This document shows positions 9,607 through 19,000 of a DNA stretch of 55,757 bases, piece after piece; within the stretch, counting starts at the first letter, position 1; each line of letters starts with the position of its first letter. This DNA comes from Candidatus Iainarchaeum sp. (GTDB lineage Archaea > Iainarchaeota > Iainarchaeia > Iainarchaeales > Iainarchaeaceae). The stretch spans positions 27,849 to 83,605 of the forward strand of contig NZBD01000004.1 in NCBI GenBank assembly GCA_002687735.1. Direction: 5' to 3'. A model generated the notes under the pieces. It had not been told where the DNA came from. It saw nothing but the letters and a program-made list of their open reading frames with translations, and made no database searches. A program made the position numbers and the translations under genes.

Positions 9607-10226
9607 TTTTTAGCCTCTTTCTTTCCGTCTTTTTTATCATTTTTTTTGGCCTCTGCTGGGCTTTTGGTTGCTGTTTTTTTCTTGTTTTTTTCAGCAAGTT
9701 TTGCCCATTCTTCTTTCCCTAGTCCTTCTTGTCTCATTGTTAATCCGATTTTTGAACTGGAAATGGTTCCTTTAAGGCTGACTGTTACTATTCTTGATTT
9801 AACAACATCCTTTACAGTGAGCTTTCTTTTTGTTTCTTTTCCAACAAAGCCTGGTAATTTTGCATCATAGTTAATGTAATCATCCATTATTTGGCTTACA
9901 TGAATCAGTCCCTCTAAAGGGCCTGTTTTTATGAATGCTCCGAATTCTGTTACGTCTGTAATTTCTCCTTCCACTAGTTCATGAACCTGTGGTTTGTAGG
10001 TTATCATGCCAACATCTGTTTCGTAATAAGCTGCTCCGTCTCCCGGAACTATTTTTCCGTCACCGATATTTCCGATGCTGGTTATAGCTACTATTACGCC
10101 AATATCTTCATCCATAATTCCTTCATATACTTCCTTTGCCTGCTTTAACAGGGTATTCTTCAGGTTTCCGCTTATATTTGCAGGAGGAACCCTGATAGTA
10201 TCAGTTATTGTATAGTTCATGTACAT
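9603..10226 (-). CDS. rpoE: RNA polymerase subunit Rpo7/RpoE' (S1 domain) with Lys-rich tail
   Basis: TDTIRVPPANISGNLKNTLLKQAKEVYEGIMDEDIGVIVAI...GDGAAYYETDVGMITYKPQVHELVEGEI. Confidence 0.95.
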   Translation of the reverse strand: MYMNYTITDTIRVPPANISGNLKNTLLKQAKEVYEGIMDEDIGVIVAITSIGNIGDGKIVPGDGAAYYETDVGMITYKPQVHELVEGEITDVTEFGAFIKTGPLEGLIHVSQIMDDYINYDAKLPGFVGKETKRKLTVKDVVKSRIVTVSLKGTISSSKIGLTMRQEGLGKEEWAKLAEKNKKKTATKSPAEAKKNDKKDGKKEAKK

Positions 10227-10241
10227 TTTTTTTGCTCACCT

Positions 10242-10670
10242 CTAGGCCATTTCCAAGAATTTTTTTTGCCTTAAGTATAATACGCGACCATTCATTTCTC
10301 TTACGGAATCTTTTAATTCCTTGTCATTAGTCGCTATAATTACCTCAGAAGCCATTTTTTCTAGTGCTTCATCAGCATCCATTCCTTTTACCTCAATGAT
10401 TTTAACATTATTGTTTTCAATTGCCATTTTAGCCACATTCACTTCTTTTCTCAAACTCTGTCCATGTTCTGCAAGTTTATCTAATTCCTGCATAACCTGT
10501 TTTGGTATCATAAATTCCACATTCCCTAACATTTTTTTTGTCTCCTGAAAAACATCAACATTAAACCTTGCAATATTCAAAAGCATATTGGTATCAAACG
10601 CCACCTGCTCGTGGCGGGTGAGCGGACTATCTTCGCTTGTGCTCGATAGGCCTTTACTTTGCAATCCCAT
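10242..10670 (-). CDS. PIN-domain protein (Fcf1/Utp24-like); true start may be GTG near 10612
   Basis: VAFDTNMLLNIARFNVDVF...VIIATNDKELKDSVREMNGRVLYLRQKKFLEM; the N-terminal MGLQSKGLSSTSEDSPLTRHEQ comes from hairpin DNA and precedes the conserved DTN start. Confidence 0.85.
   Translation of the reverse strand: MGLQSKGLSSTSEDSPLTRHEQVAFDTNMLLNIARFNVDVFQETKKMLGNVEFMIPKQVMQELDKLAEHGQSLRKEVNVAKMAIENNNVKIIEVKGMDADEALEKMASEVIIATNDKELKDSVREMNGRVLYLRQKKFLEMA
10599..10651. repeat. GC-rich double-hairpin element (LSSxSED class) at the aIF2gamma/PIN junction
   Basis: CGCCAC-CTGCTC-GTGGCG (10599-10616) and CTATCTTCGCTTGTGCTCGATAG, nearly identical to the rtcB element. Confidence 0.6.
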
Positions 10671-11856
10671 ACGCTCTTAGCCTCCAACCACTTTGTTCTC
10701 TTTTGCTTATTGCAACCTGCTGGCCTTTCTCCAGAACAACAGGATTTTTCAAAACAAACTCAAATTCATTCTTGCTTCCTATTTTAGCTACTTGTCCAAC
10801 CGCAGTGCTTGTTCCGATTGCTAAAACAACAAAATCATTAGCTTTCAATTCCTCTGCTTTACTTGTAACTAATCTTTCCACATGATGAACTTCTAATGTA
10901 ACCTGTTTGGTTGGCTTTGGTAATTTTCCCGGCTTTGCAATCATTTGACCGCGCATTTCATCATTCTTTGAAAAGAAAGCATCAAGTTTTGTTCCAACAG
11001 CTATTAATCCACCAGCGGTTGCATCAGTAATACTTCCGCTTTCAACACCTAAACTAACAACTTCAGTTTCAATTGGTTTTCCATCAAGTCCCGGAGTTAT
11101 TTCTATTTTGTCTCCTGCTTTTAAAGTTCCGCTTACAATACTTCCGCCAATAACTCCGCCTTTTAGTTCCTCAGGCTTTGCGCCTGGTTTGTTAATGTCA
11201 AAACTTCTAGCCACATACATTTTCAAATCCTTTGACTTGTCTTTTTTTGGAGTTGGGATGTGTGTTTCAATTGCCTCAATTAAAAGATCAATATTAACTC
11301 CTTGGTTTGCTGAAATTGGAATAATTGGAGAGTTTTCATAACCATATTCTTTGAGAAATTTTGTTATTTCTGTATGGCTTTCTTTTGCTCTTTTCATATC
11401 AACAAGATCAATCTTGTTTTGTGCCACTACAATATTTTTTACTCCTGAAACACTTAGCGCCATAAGATGTTCAGCAGTCCTTGGCTGAGGACATTTTTCG
11501 TTAGCAGCAACAACAAGAACAGCTCCGTTCATTAAAGCAGCGCCACTGAGCATTGTTGCCATTAAAGTTTCATGCCCTGGCGCATCCACAAAGGAAACCC
11601 TTCTTAACTGAACAGCTTTTCCAGTTTCACATTTTCCATCAACATTGTATCCTTCAGCTCCTTTTGCCTTATCACATTTATAGAATGTAGTATCTGCATA
11701 TCCAAGCCTTATTGAGATTCCTTGTTTTAGTTCTTCGGAGTGGGTGTCAGCCCATTTTCCCGTTAAGGCCTGAACTAAGGATGTTTTGCCGTGGTCAACA
11801 TGCCCTATCATTCCGATGTTAATTTCGGCTTGCTGTCCAGTTTTTTGTTTTGTCAT
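10654..11856 (-). CDS. eif2g: Translation initiation factor aIF2 gamma subunit
   Basis: [45 protein letters not shown]1-G4 GTPase motifs. Confidence 0.97.
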   Translation of the reverse strand: MTKQKTGQQAEINIGMIGHVDHGKTSLVQALTGKWADTHSEELKQGISIRLGYADTTFYKCDKAKGAEGYNVDGKCETGKAVQLRRVSFVDAPGHETLMATMLSGAALMNGAVLVVAANEKCPQPRTAEHLMALSVSGVKNIVVAQNKIDLVDMKRAKESHTEITKFLKEYGYENSPIIPISANQGVNIDLLIEAIETHIPTPKKDKSKDLKMYVARSFDINKPGAKPEELKGGVIGGSIVSGTLKAGDKIEITPGLDGKPIETEVVSLGVESGSITDATAGGLIAVGTKLDAFFSKNDEMRGQMIAKPGKLPKPTKQVTLEVHHVERLVTSKAEELKANDFVVLAIGTSTAVGQVAKIGSKNEFEFVLKNPVVLEKGQQVAISKREQSGWRLRAYGIAK

Positions 11857-11866
11857 TTTTTAACAC

Positions 11867-12331
11867 TTAATGCCTTGCTTTTTTTGTTGGCGGAGGTGTT
11901 GGTGCATTACCCACACCCGCTAATGATTCCTTTACTGCTTTTTCTGCAAAGGATGTTTTTTCTTCTTTTTTTTCTTCTGTTTTTCCACCAAGAAGTTCTT
12001 CAAGTTTCTTGTTTCCTTCTTTGATAACCTTAAGGTTAATCTGGGAAATTTCTTCACTTATCAAGTTCCCTCTTTTTGAAACTTTTTTTCTTATTCCGTG
12101 TTTTGCATCTTTTACAATGTAAATTTTTTTCCTGTTTGATCCTTCCAAATCAGGTCTTAATGGAAAACCCTGTTTGTCTGAACCTCCAGTTATTTTAGCT
12201 TTATAACCATCTAATCCGAACAAGCCAAGTTCTATTTCTTCCCCGATTTTTTTGCCAATAAACGGCTTCGGACTGTCAATTTTCTTTAAGTATGCTTTTT
12301 TTGTTTTTGGATCTGACACCACTAAATTCAT
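11867..12331 (-). CDS. rps6e: Ribosomal protein S6e
   Basis: MNLVVSDPKTKKAYLKKIDSPKPFIGKKIGEEIELGLFGLDGYKAKITGGSDKQGFPLRPDLEG. Confidence 0.96.
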   Translation of the reverse strand: MNLVVSDPKTKKAYLKKIDSPKPFIGKKIGEEIELGLFGLDGYKAKITGGSDKQGFPLRPDLEGSNRKKIYIVKDAKHGIRKKVSKRGNLISEEISQINLKVIKEGNKKLEELLGGKTEEKKEEKTSFAEKAVKESLAGVGNAPTPPPTKKARH

Positions 12332-12345
12332 TTTGAATTACCTCC

Positions 12346-14091
12346 TTAAGCTTCAACTTCTTCCTGTTGTTCCATTTTTTTTATTTCATCTATTAACTCC
12401 GCTTCTTCCGGAGTAAACGAATCAATAATTGTCATTAATTCACTGAACTGTTTCTGTGGAATGTGACTATAAAGCTCATCCTTTTCAAACAAGTTCTTTT
12501 CAACAATAGCATCAGCTATTGAAACAGCAACTTCCATTCCTTTTGTTGCTTCATCAATTTCCTTTCCCTCATTTTGAATTGCCTTAACTTTCCCAATAAT
12601 TTCCCCGTTCTTCATTAATTTTATTTCTTTTTTCAATTTCCCTTCAACAACTTTAACACCAACAATCGCAGGCTTGCTGTTTCTGAAAGTGTGATTTGGC
12701 ATCACATAAATTTTAACAGGCATTACAAGATTTGAAAGTTTTGATTTTTTGTCTTTATCTTTTTCTCCCTGCATCCATTCTTCATACTCTTCTAATAATC
12801 TATAAACAACATCATTTTCAAAAATTTTCACATTCCTTTTTTTAGCTTCAACTTTTGCAGGCTCACTAATTTTAGTGTGGAATGCAAAAATAACTCCTTT
12901 GAATTGATCTTTTTCAGCAACCGATTCAATTTCCAGAACATCTTTTCTGGGAATTTCCCCAACATCCGCTTTTTTTACTTTAATTCCTCTTTCTTCTAAA
13001 AGTTTCAAAATAGCCTCTAATGACCCCAAAGTGTTGCTTCTCACTATCGGGCCTATAGCATCTGAGTCTACTTTAATTTTCTGAATTTCATCTTTAATTT
13101 CCTGTTCTGCTTCGCTTGAATAATGCCTTACCGGAGAACCGCTTAAAGCATCATCCAGATTCGGAGCTGCTATTTTCACTCCTGCTGCGGCATGAATCTC
13201 TTTTACATTATTAAATTTTTCATTAGGGCTTCCTTCGCCTATTGGTTTTGGTTCTAATAAAGCTCTGATCTTAGTTTTTATAATGCCGTTTTTTCCACCG
13301 ACAGCAATTTCTTCTCCAACACTAAGCATTCCATCATAAATTATAACATCAATTGTTTTTCCCAATCCTTTTTCTTCCTTAACCTCTAAAACAGTTCCTT
13401 TACAGTTTCCTTTTTCATGAACCTCTAGTTTTTTTTCTAAATATTTTTGTGATAATCCTGCAATAAACATCAGTAATTCTGGTGTTCCTACTTTCATTTT
13501 TGCAGACATTGGAATAATTGTTACTTCCTTTGTAAAATCAGTAACCCTATCAAATCTTTCACTCGGAAAACCCATTGTGTGAAGCTGGCCAACAAGTTCA
13601 TAAATTTTGGTTTCTAAGCTTTCAATTACCTCAGGTCTCTGGATTTTCAATGATTCAGAAATACTTCCTTCCTGTAATGTCCATCCTTGTAAAGTATCAA
13701 CTTTGTTTGCTGCAAGTATAAATGGAGTTTTGTAACTTTTCAAAATCTCTATTGCTTCTTTAGTTTGTTCCTGTAATCCTTTGTGAATATCAACCACAAC
13801 AACAGCGAGGTCAGCAATACTCCCGCCTCTTTTTCTTAAGGTTGTAAAAGCTTCATGTCCCGGAGTATCAATAAATAAAAGTCCGGGTATTTGTAAATCA
13901 AATTTGTATTTTTTCAAGAGTTCTCCTGCTTGAGAATCAATGATTTTTATCGGTACTTCTGTTGCACCAATGTGCTGTGTTATTCCGCCTGCTTCTTTTT
14001 CTGCAACAGCCGTTCCTCTAACCGAATCAAGTATTCTGGTTTTGCCTGCATCAACATGCCCCAGAACTGTTATGATAGGTTTTCGAATCAT
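12346..14091 (-). CDS. infB: Translation initiation factor aIF5B (ORF track starts at 14220; preferred start is the ATG at 14091)
   Basis: MIRKPIITVLGHVDAGKTRILDSVRGTAVAEKEAGGITQHIGATEV; the 43 aa upstream in the called ORF overlap dut and are not IF5B-like. Confidence 0.93.
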   Translation of the reverse strand: MIRKPIITVLGHVDAGKTRILDSVRGTAVAEKEAGGITQHIGATEVPIKIIDSQAGELLKKYKFDLQIPGLLFIDTPGHEAFTTLRKRGGSIADLAVVVVDIHKGLQEQTKEAIEILKSYKTPFILAANKVDTLQGWTLQEGSISESLKIQRPEVIESLETKIYELVGQLHTMGFPSERFDRVTDFTKEVTIIPMSAKMKVGTPELLMFIAGLSQKYLEKKLEVHEKGNCKGTVLEVKEEKGLGKTIDVIIYDGMLSVGEEIAVGGKNGIIKTKIRALLEPKPIGEGSPNEKFNNVKEIHAAAGVKIAAPNLDDALSGSPVRHYSSEAEQEIKDEIQKIKVDSDAIGPIVRSNTLGSLEAILKLLEERGIKVKKADVGEIPRKDVLEIESVAEKDQFKGVIFAFHTKISEPAKVEAKKRNVKIFENDVVYRLLEEYEEWMQGEKDKDKKSKLSNLVMPVKIYVMPNHTFRNSKPAIVGVKVVEGKLKKEIKLMKNGEIIGKVKAIQNEGKEIDEATKGMEVAVSIADAIVEKNLFEKDELYSHIPQKQFSELMTIIDSFTPEEAELIDEIKKMEQQEEVEA

Positions 14092-14092
14092 T

Positions 14093-14155
14093 CCGGGGAC
14101 ACCTCCCCGGCCAGAGGTGTGCACCTTCGGTAGCACGTACTGACTTTGTTCGCTT
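14093..14155. repeat. GC-rich hairpin element (VLPK class) between dut and infB
   Basis: GTGCACCTTCGGTAGCAC (14119-14136); CCGGGG/CCCCGG and ACACCT/AGGTGT arms at 14093-14120; GACTTTGTTCGCTTGT resembles part of the other class. Confidence 0.6.
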
Positions 14156-14167
14156 GTTTCATCACAT

Positions 14168-14599
14168 TCACTCCAAACCGGTAGAACCAAATCCACCTTC
14201 TCCTCTTGAACTCTCATCAAGTTCCTTCACTTCTATTAATTCAGGTTCTTCTATTTTGTTGAAAACAACCTGTGCTATTTTTTTCCCTTTCTCAATCAAG
14301 TATTCTGTGTCGCTCAAGTTTGCCATTATTACTTTTACTTCTCCTCTATAACCAGCGTCTATTGTACCCGGAGTATTAAGGAGGGTAATGCCGTGGTTTA
14401 TTGCTAAACCACTTTTTGGCCGTACTTGTGCCTCATAACCTTTGTCGAAAGCTATGCTGATTCCTGTTGGAATAAGCTTTCTTTCCATTGGTTTCAAAGA
14501 GGCTGTTTCGTTTGCGTAAAGGTCAAAACCAGCATCGCCTTCATGCTCTACTTTAGGCATCTTGGCTTCTGTATCCAGTTTTTTGACCTTCACTATCAC
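14168..14599 (-). CDS. dut: dUTP diphosphatase
   Basis: AGFDLYANE, RPKSGLAI, NTPGTIDAGYRGE and C-terminal RGEGGFGSTG motifs. Confidence 0.95.
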   Translation of the reverse strand: MIVKVKKLDTEAKMPKVEHEGDAGFDLYANETASLKPMERKLIPTGISIAFDKGYEAQVRPKSGLAINHGITLLNTPGTIDAGYRGEVKVIMANLSDTEYLIEKGKKIAQVVFNKIEEPELIEVKELDESSRGEGGFGSTGLE

Positions 14600-14603
14600 G
14601 TTA

Positions 14604-15071
14604 TCACTCTTTTTCTGTGTCTGAATAAATTACTTCCATATCAATTTTATCCCAGTCAAGAATTTCTTGTTCTGTGAAAAATCGTGTAACTTCTTTTTTT
14701 GCTGATTCCTGAGAATCTGAAGCGTGGATTATTGTGTTTTGTACACTTAGTGAGAAGTCTCCTCTTATTGTTCCCGGCATTGCTTCTGTTCCTTCAGTTA
14801 CACCTGCCAGTTTTCTCACAACATCAACAACCTTTCTTCCTTCAAGAACTATCAGAATGCTTGGTGCTCTTTGCATAAATTCTTTTATTCCTGCAAAGAA
14901 AGGCTTGTCAACAAGATGCGAGTAATGTTCTTCCAGAATTTTGTCATCAAGGTGTTTCATTTTCATTGCAACTAACTTGATTCCTTTTCTTTCGAATCTG
15001 TCAATTACTTCTCCAACCAAACCTCTGTTGATTGCATCAGGTTTTATGATTACTAATGTTCTTTCCATCAT
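14604..15071 (-). CDS. ndk: Nucleoside diphosphate kinase
   Basis: RTLVIIKPDAINRGLVGEVIDRFERKG...PGTIRGDFSLSVQNTIIHASDS. Confidence 0.97.
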   Translation of the reverse strand: MMERTLVIIKPDAINRGLVGEVIDRFERKGIKLVAMKMKHLDDKILEEHYSHLVDKPFFAGIKEFMQRAPSILIVLEGRKVVDVVRKLAGVTEGTEAMPGTIRGDFSLSVQNTIIHASDSQESAKKEVTRFFTEQEILDWDKIDMEVIYSDTEKE

Positions 15072-15283
15072 TGATCCCCCTTGCTTCTTAGTTTTATTTT
15101 TTTAGTCTTGTGGTATACATTGGTCCACTTTGTTTTTCCCGGACTTCTTTTTAATTTCAAGAAGTTTGCTTCTGTTTTCTGGTTTTTGAACCAGTAAATA
15201 GTGCCATCTTTCTTTACGTACATGTGGCCTGTGCCTTTTGGTATTTCTTCTCCGGTAAAATGATCTTTAACCATATTATTCAC
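15068..15283 (-). CDS. rpl24e: Ribosomal protein L24e, zinc-ligand cysteines absent
   Basis: [50 protein letters not shown]; position between S28e and Ndk. Confidence 0.9.
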   Translation of the reverse strand: MNNMVKDHFTGEEIPKGTGHMYVKKDGTIYWFKNQKTEANFLKLKRSPGKTKWTNVYHKTKKIKLRSKGDQ

Positions 15284-15486
15284 TTAGCCCTGATCTCTTT
15301 TGCTTCCCTTTCAGTTGACAGCAAAATGACCACATCTCCTTTTCGGATGTTTCCTTTAATGTTTCTTCTTTTTACTCTTCCCTGTTCTCTTCCTTCAAGT
15401 ATTTTGCAAAGCACCTGAACTATTTCTCCGTTAACTCCGGTTCTTCCAAGAAGTTCAACGACTTCTGCTGGTGTTCCTCGATCCAT
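15280..15486 (-). CDS. rps28e: Ribosomal protein S28e
   Basis: [60 protein letters not shown]. Confidence 0.96.
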   Translation of the reverse strand: MDRGTPAEVVELLGRTGVNGEIVQVLCKILEGREQGRVKRRNIKGNIRKGDVVILLSTEREAKEIRAK

Positions 15487-15492
15487 TTAGAA

Positions 15493-15858
15493 TCACTTTG
15501 CAAGTTCCTGAAGCTTCTTTGTAAGATCTTCAAAGTCTTTTTTTGTGTCGCCTTCATCAGTAATAGCTAATGCAGCAGTTCCAACTTCTAAGCCTACTTT
15601 TTCCCCCAATTCTTTTTTGGTCGATGTGTAGCTGTAAGGAATGTTTTTTTCTTTGCAGATTATTGGTAGATGCATTACTATTTCTGGCGGGCTAACATCT
15701 TCAGCAATAACAATAAGTTTAGCTGTGCCTCTTTCAGCGGCTTTGGTTGCTTCATTAGCTCCTATTCTTATTTTTCCTGTCTTATTTATTTTTTCTAAAA
15801 TTGTTGCCTGTTTTGTTTTTAGCTCCTCAGGTACGGAGTACTTAACGTAGTCAGCCAT
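15493..15858 (-). CDS. rpl7ae: Ribosomal protein L7Ae
   Basis: KIRIGANEATKAAERGTAKLIVIAEDVSPPEIVMHLPIICKEKNIPYSYTSTKKELGEKVGLEVGTAALAI. Confidence 0.97.
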   Translation of the reverse strand: MADYVKYSVPEELKTKQATILEKINKTGKIRIGANEATKAAERGTAKLIVIAEDVSPPEIVMHLPIICKEKNIPYSYTSTKKELGEKVGLEVGTAALAITDEGDTKKDFEDLTKKLQELAK

Positions 15859-15863
15859 ACTTA

Positions 15864-15899
15864 TTACACCTCCTTAGCCCAACAGGGCTTCATTGTCAT
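15864..15899 (-). promoter_or_regulatory. L7Ae leader: 11-codon upstream ORF (MTMKPCWAKEV*) containing a hairpin and the SD-like GGAGGTG
   Basis: Minus strand ATGACAATGAAGCCCTGTTGGGCTAAGGAGGTGTAATAAGTATGG; AGCCC-TGTT-GGGCT stem at 15876-15889. Confidence 0.45.
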
Positions 15900-16076
15900 A
15901 CGGCGAGAAAATGAATTATTTCTACTATTAATTGCCCCTGCAAGCTTTTAAAAACCTTAATAGAAACTGTTTTTTGCCATATTTGCGAAGAAACCCAGCT
16001 TTTCCAGCCACCCATAATTAAGTAAAGTAATATATACGCTGAAGCAGTTATTTTCCTACTTTTTAAGGTTTTTTGA

Positions 16077-19000
16077 ATGGGTTCTAAAGGATTTTCAATT
16101 ATAGAACTGGTAATCGGGATTATTGCTGTTATAGCAGTTGTCGCAGTAGTTGCTACAATAGCAGATGTTCTTTTTAATTCTTCAGATTCTGGTGATGGGA
16201 CAGTTACCACTGAACCGCCTGTTATTGATTCTGATTCCGGAGCAGTTGTCGGAGAATTATGTTCCGATCAGCTTCACTTAATCGGAGATTCTCCCTGGCC
16301 AGCTGGTGATGGATGTAATACCTGCAGTTGTGGTTCTGATGGTTCGATTACTTGTACAAAAATTGCATGTGGGGGGTTTCCTGATTCAGACCCTTTACCA
16401 AAAGTAAAGTATAAGTGGAATTGGCAGGATATAGCTGCGGATTCTTGTGATGCTGATGTTTCTGATGCAATTTTTTGTGATTCAACCCAGTTTACAATTG
16501 CTTTGCTTAAAAGCATTAACGATTTCCAGAACACCGGGAGTGCAAAATCCCGTTCCTCATTTTCAGGTTTTGAGTTTGAAGCCAATTTAATGAAATCCGG
16601 TTTTTCTGATGACTTCAGAAAAGATTTTGATCAATATTATCAAAGCTCATTTTTTGCTGATCTTGGGACCCCGACTTTTTATAATAATTCAGATGGTTTA
16701 TGGCAGTACTTTTATGATTCTTCCAATGATGGCAGGTTTGTGTTTCAGAATAATGGTCAGCCCTGGACTTCAGGCATGAGCCTTGAACCAGGAGTTTATA
16801 CAGTTACTGTAACTATTCCCGGAACATTTAATCTTTCTTCCCCGCAAGATGATCCAATAGAGGTTAATTTTGAGTTTGTTTCTGCACCAGCCAGAGACAG
16901 TGTTTTGTATTATCTGCCTTTTAACGCTGAACTAGGTTTGCGTTCTGCTTCAGGTAAAATTGATCGTATTGGTTATGGTGTCGGATTCTCAGGAACTGAC
17001 ACTGAGGATATTCCGATTAATAGTCTTGTAAACTTTGATGTTTCAGAATTAAAGCTTAGCGATGGTATTGTAAGATTGTCCAAAGCAGAAACAAGAACAA
17101 GTTTGGTTGAACTCAATGATCCAATTAATCTTGTTAAGAGAGGGGAATTATTGAAAATTTCCAGAGGTACAAATAACAATTCTTATAATCTTAAGTTTTC
17201 TCCTTCAATCCCTAATCCTGTTTTGTTCAAAGTAACGAGACCTGAAGGTTCACCGGGAAGTTTTCCAATTTTTTACACGGTTTATGATGGTAGTAGTTTA
17301 TTTGAGTTTGAACCGCAGCCGCAATCATTTATCAATTGGACAACCACCTCTAATTCATGTCGTGACTTTACCGGGGTTCTATTAACTGCTTTGTATGGAG
17401 AAGGAGTATTTGATACTGTTGCAAACTCAACCCAAATTCCTGATGAATCAACCAGAAACAGCACTTTTGGTTTTTCCTGGAATAACGTTTCTGCTTTAGG
17501 AAATGTTACTTTAGAATCAGTAGTGTATGCGCATTCTTCTGATAGGTCTATTCAGGTTGATTTTTCAAATGATAATCCTCAGCCAACTGATCCTTTCGGA
17601 ACTTTTGTTTCAATTGGAGATTCAGGAATAGCAAGCGGTAACACGTTTAGTCTGAATGGTACTTATAATAAATTGCTTGACAACACAACCAAGTCTCTTG
17701 CTGATGTTTTTGCCTTGGTTGAAGCAGGCTATGTTAATGTTATAGAAACTGATGATTCAATAACCTTTGTCTGGAACCAAAATAAAATATTGGAGTTGGT
17801 TGATGCCTCCAGACAGGAACTTTTCAACGAATGTATTTTAGCTGTTGCTCAAGAAACTAATCCTCCGGCTGTTACTTTGACTGCTGTTCCTGTTAGTGGT
17901 GTTGTTCCTTTGGATGTGAAGTTTGAGGTTGCGTGTTCTGATGCTGAGGATGATGCTGATACTGTGAATGATTATCCTGCTCAGTTTTGCAGGATTGATT
18001 TTGGTGCACATGTTGAGGTTGTGGAGGGTAATTTGGCTGATGCTGACGAGGTCGGAGATTCTATCACTTGGTTTAGATTTCCTTGGCATATTAATAATGA
18101 TAAGTGGGTTACTGTGAGGTATAGTGAGCCTGGAACGTTTACTGCTAAGGGTACTGCAAAAGATAAGGATGGCAATGAAGTTGAAACAACTAAAACAATT
18201 ACAGTTACTCAGGAAAATATTCCTCCAACCAGCGGAAGGTTACTTTCATCTAGTGTATTTGTTGACACAATTGCTGATGGTTCAACAACCGGAATAGGAT
18301 ATGTTGAGGTTACAAAAGGTACAGATGTTATTGAATTGTATGACGGGCAGGTTTATCCTTTTGGTTCAGCATCAACCGGAGAACCAATACCTTACAAAGT
18401 TAAAATTGTTCCAGCGTCTAATAACCCTAATGCATTGTACGCTATTCAAGTTAAAGCTTTTGATGAAGAATGGATAGATTCGGAAGATGGGCTTCCTGAT
18501 TATGGTCCTTTAAGTGTAGGGGACACTGCTAACTTTTTACAAAGTTTATCTATCGGAACACTTGGAAAAGATTTTGTTAACATAGAATTCCTTGGTTTTA
18601 ATGGAAACGGTTCTCAAGAGGGGGATGATGTAGAAATTGTTGTTTATGGTCAGCAAGTCATTAGAGAAATCACGGGCGCAGAAATATTAACTCTAGAAAA
18701 TGGGGCATCAGGAATAACCGATAGCGGAGTTACAGTAAGTGTTCAATCAGTTTCCGGTGGAAGTTGTGTTGTGAATGGATCAGTTGCAACAATAGATTTG
18801 TCAGATTTAGAAGCTTATTTGTTAGTTAATGGCGATGAGTTTGTTAATAATTTGTTAGTTGGCGAAACCAGAATTACTGCTTCTGGAACCAGAGTAACTT
18901 TCGAATCTATTTCGGGAGGTTCTTGTGGGGTAGCTGGCGGTGGAATTGCTGTTCTTGATTTAAGTGATATTGAATTAGATATTACTATTGGCGGAGAATT

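Noticed and set aside
15860-15900. Canonical kink-turn for L7Ae in its own leader
   Set aside because: A hairpin is present but I could not place the tandem G-A/A-G pairs and 3-nt bulge of a standard K-turn; kept only as a uORF/hairpin observation.
15896-16210. 104-aa minus ORF opposite the start of the giant gene
   Set aside because: Overlaps the pilin-like start and L7Ae leader; no recognisable features.
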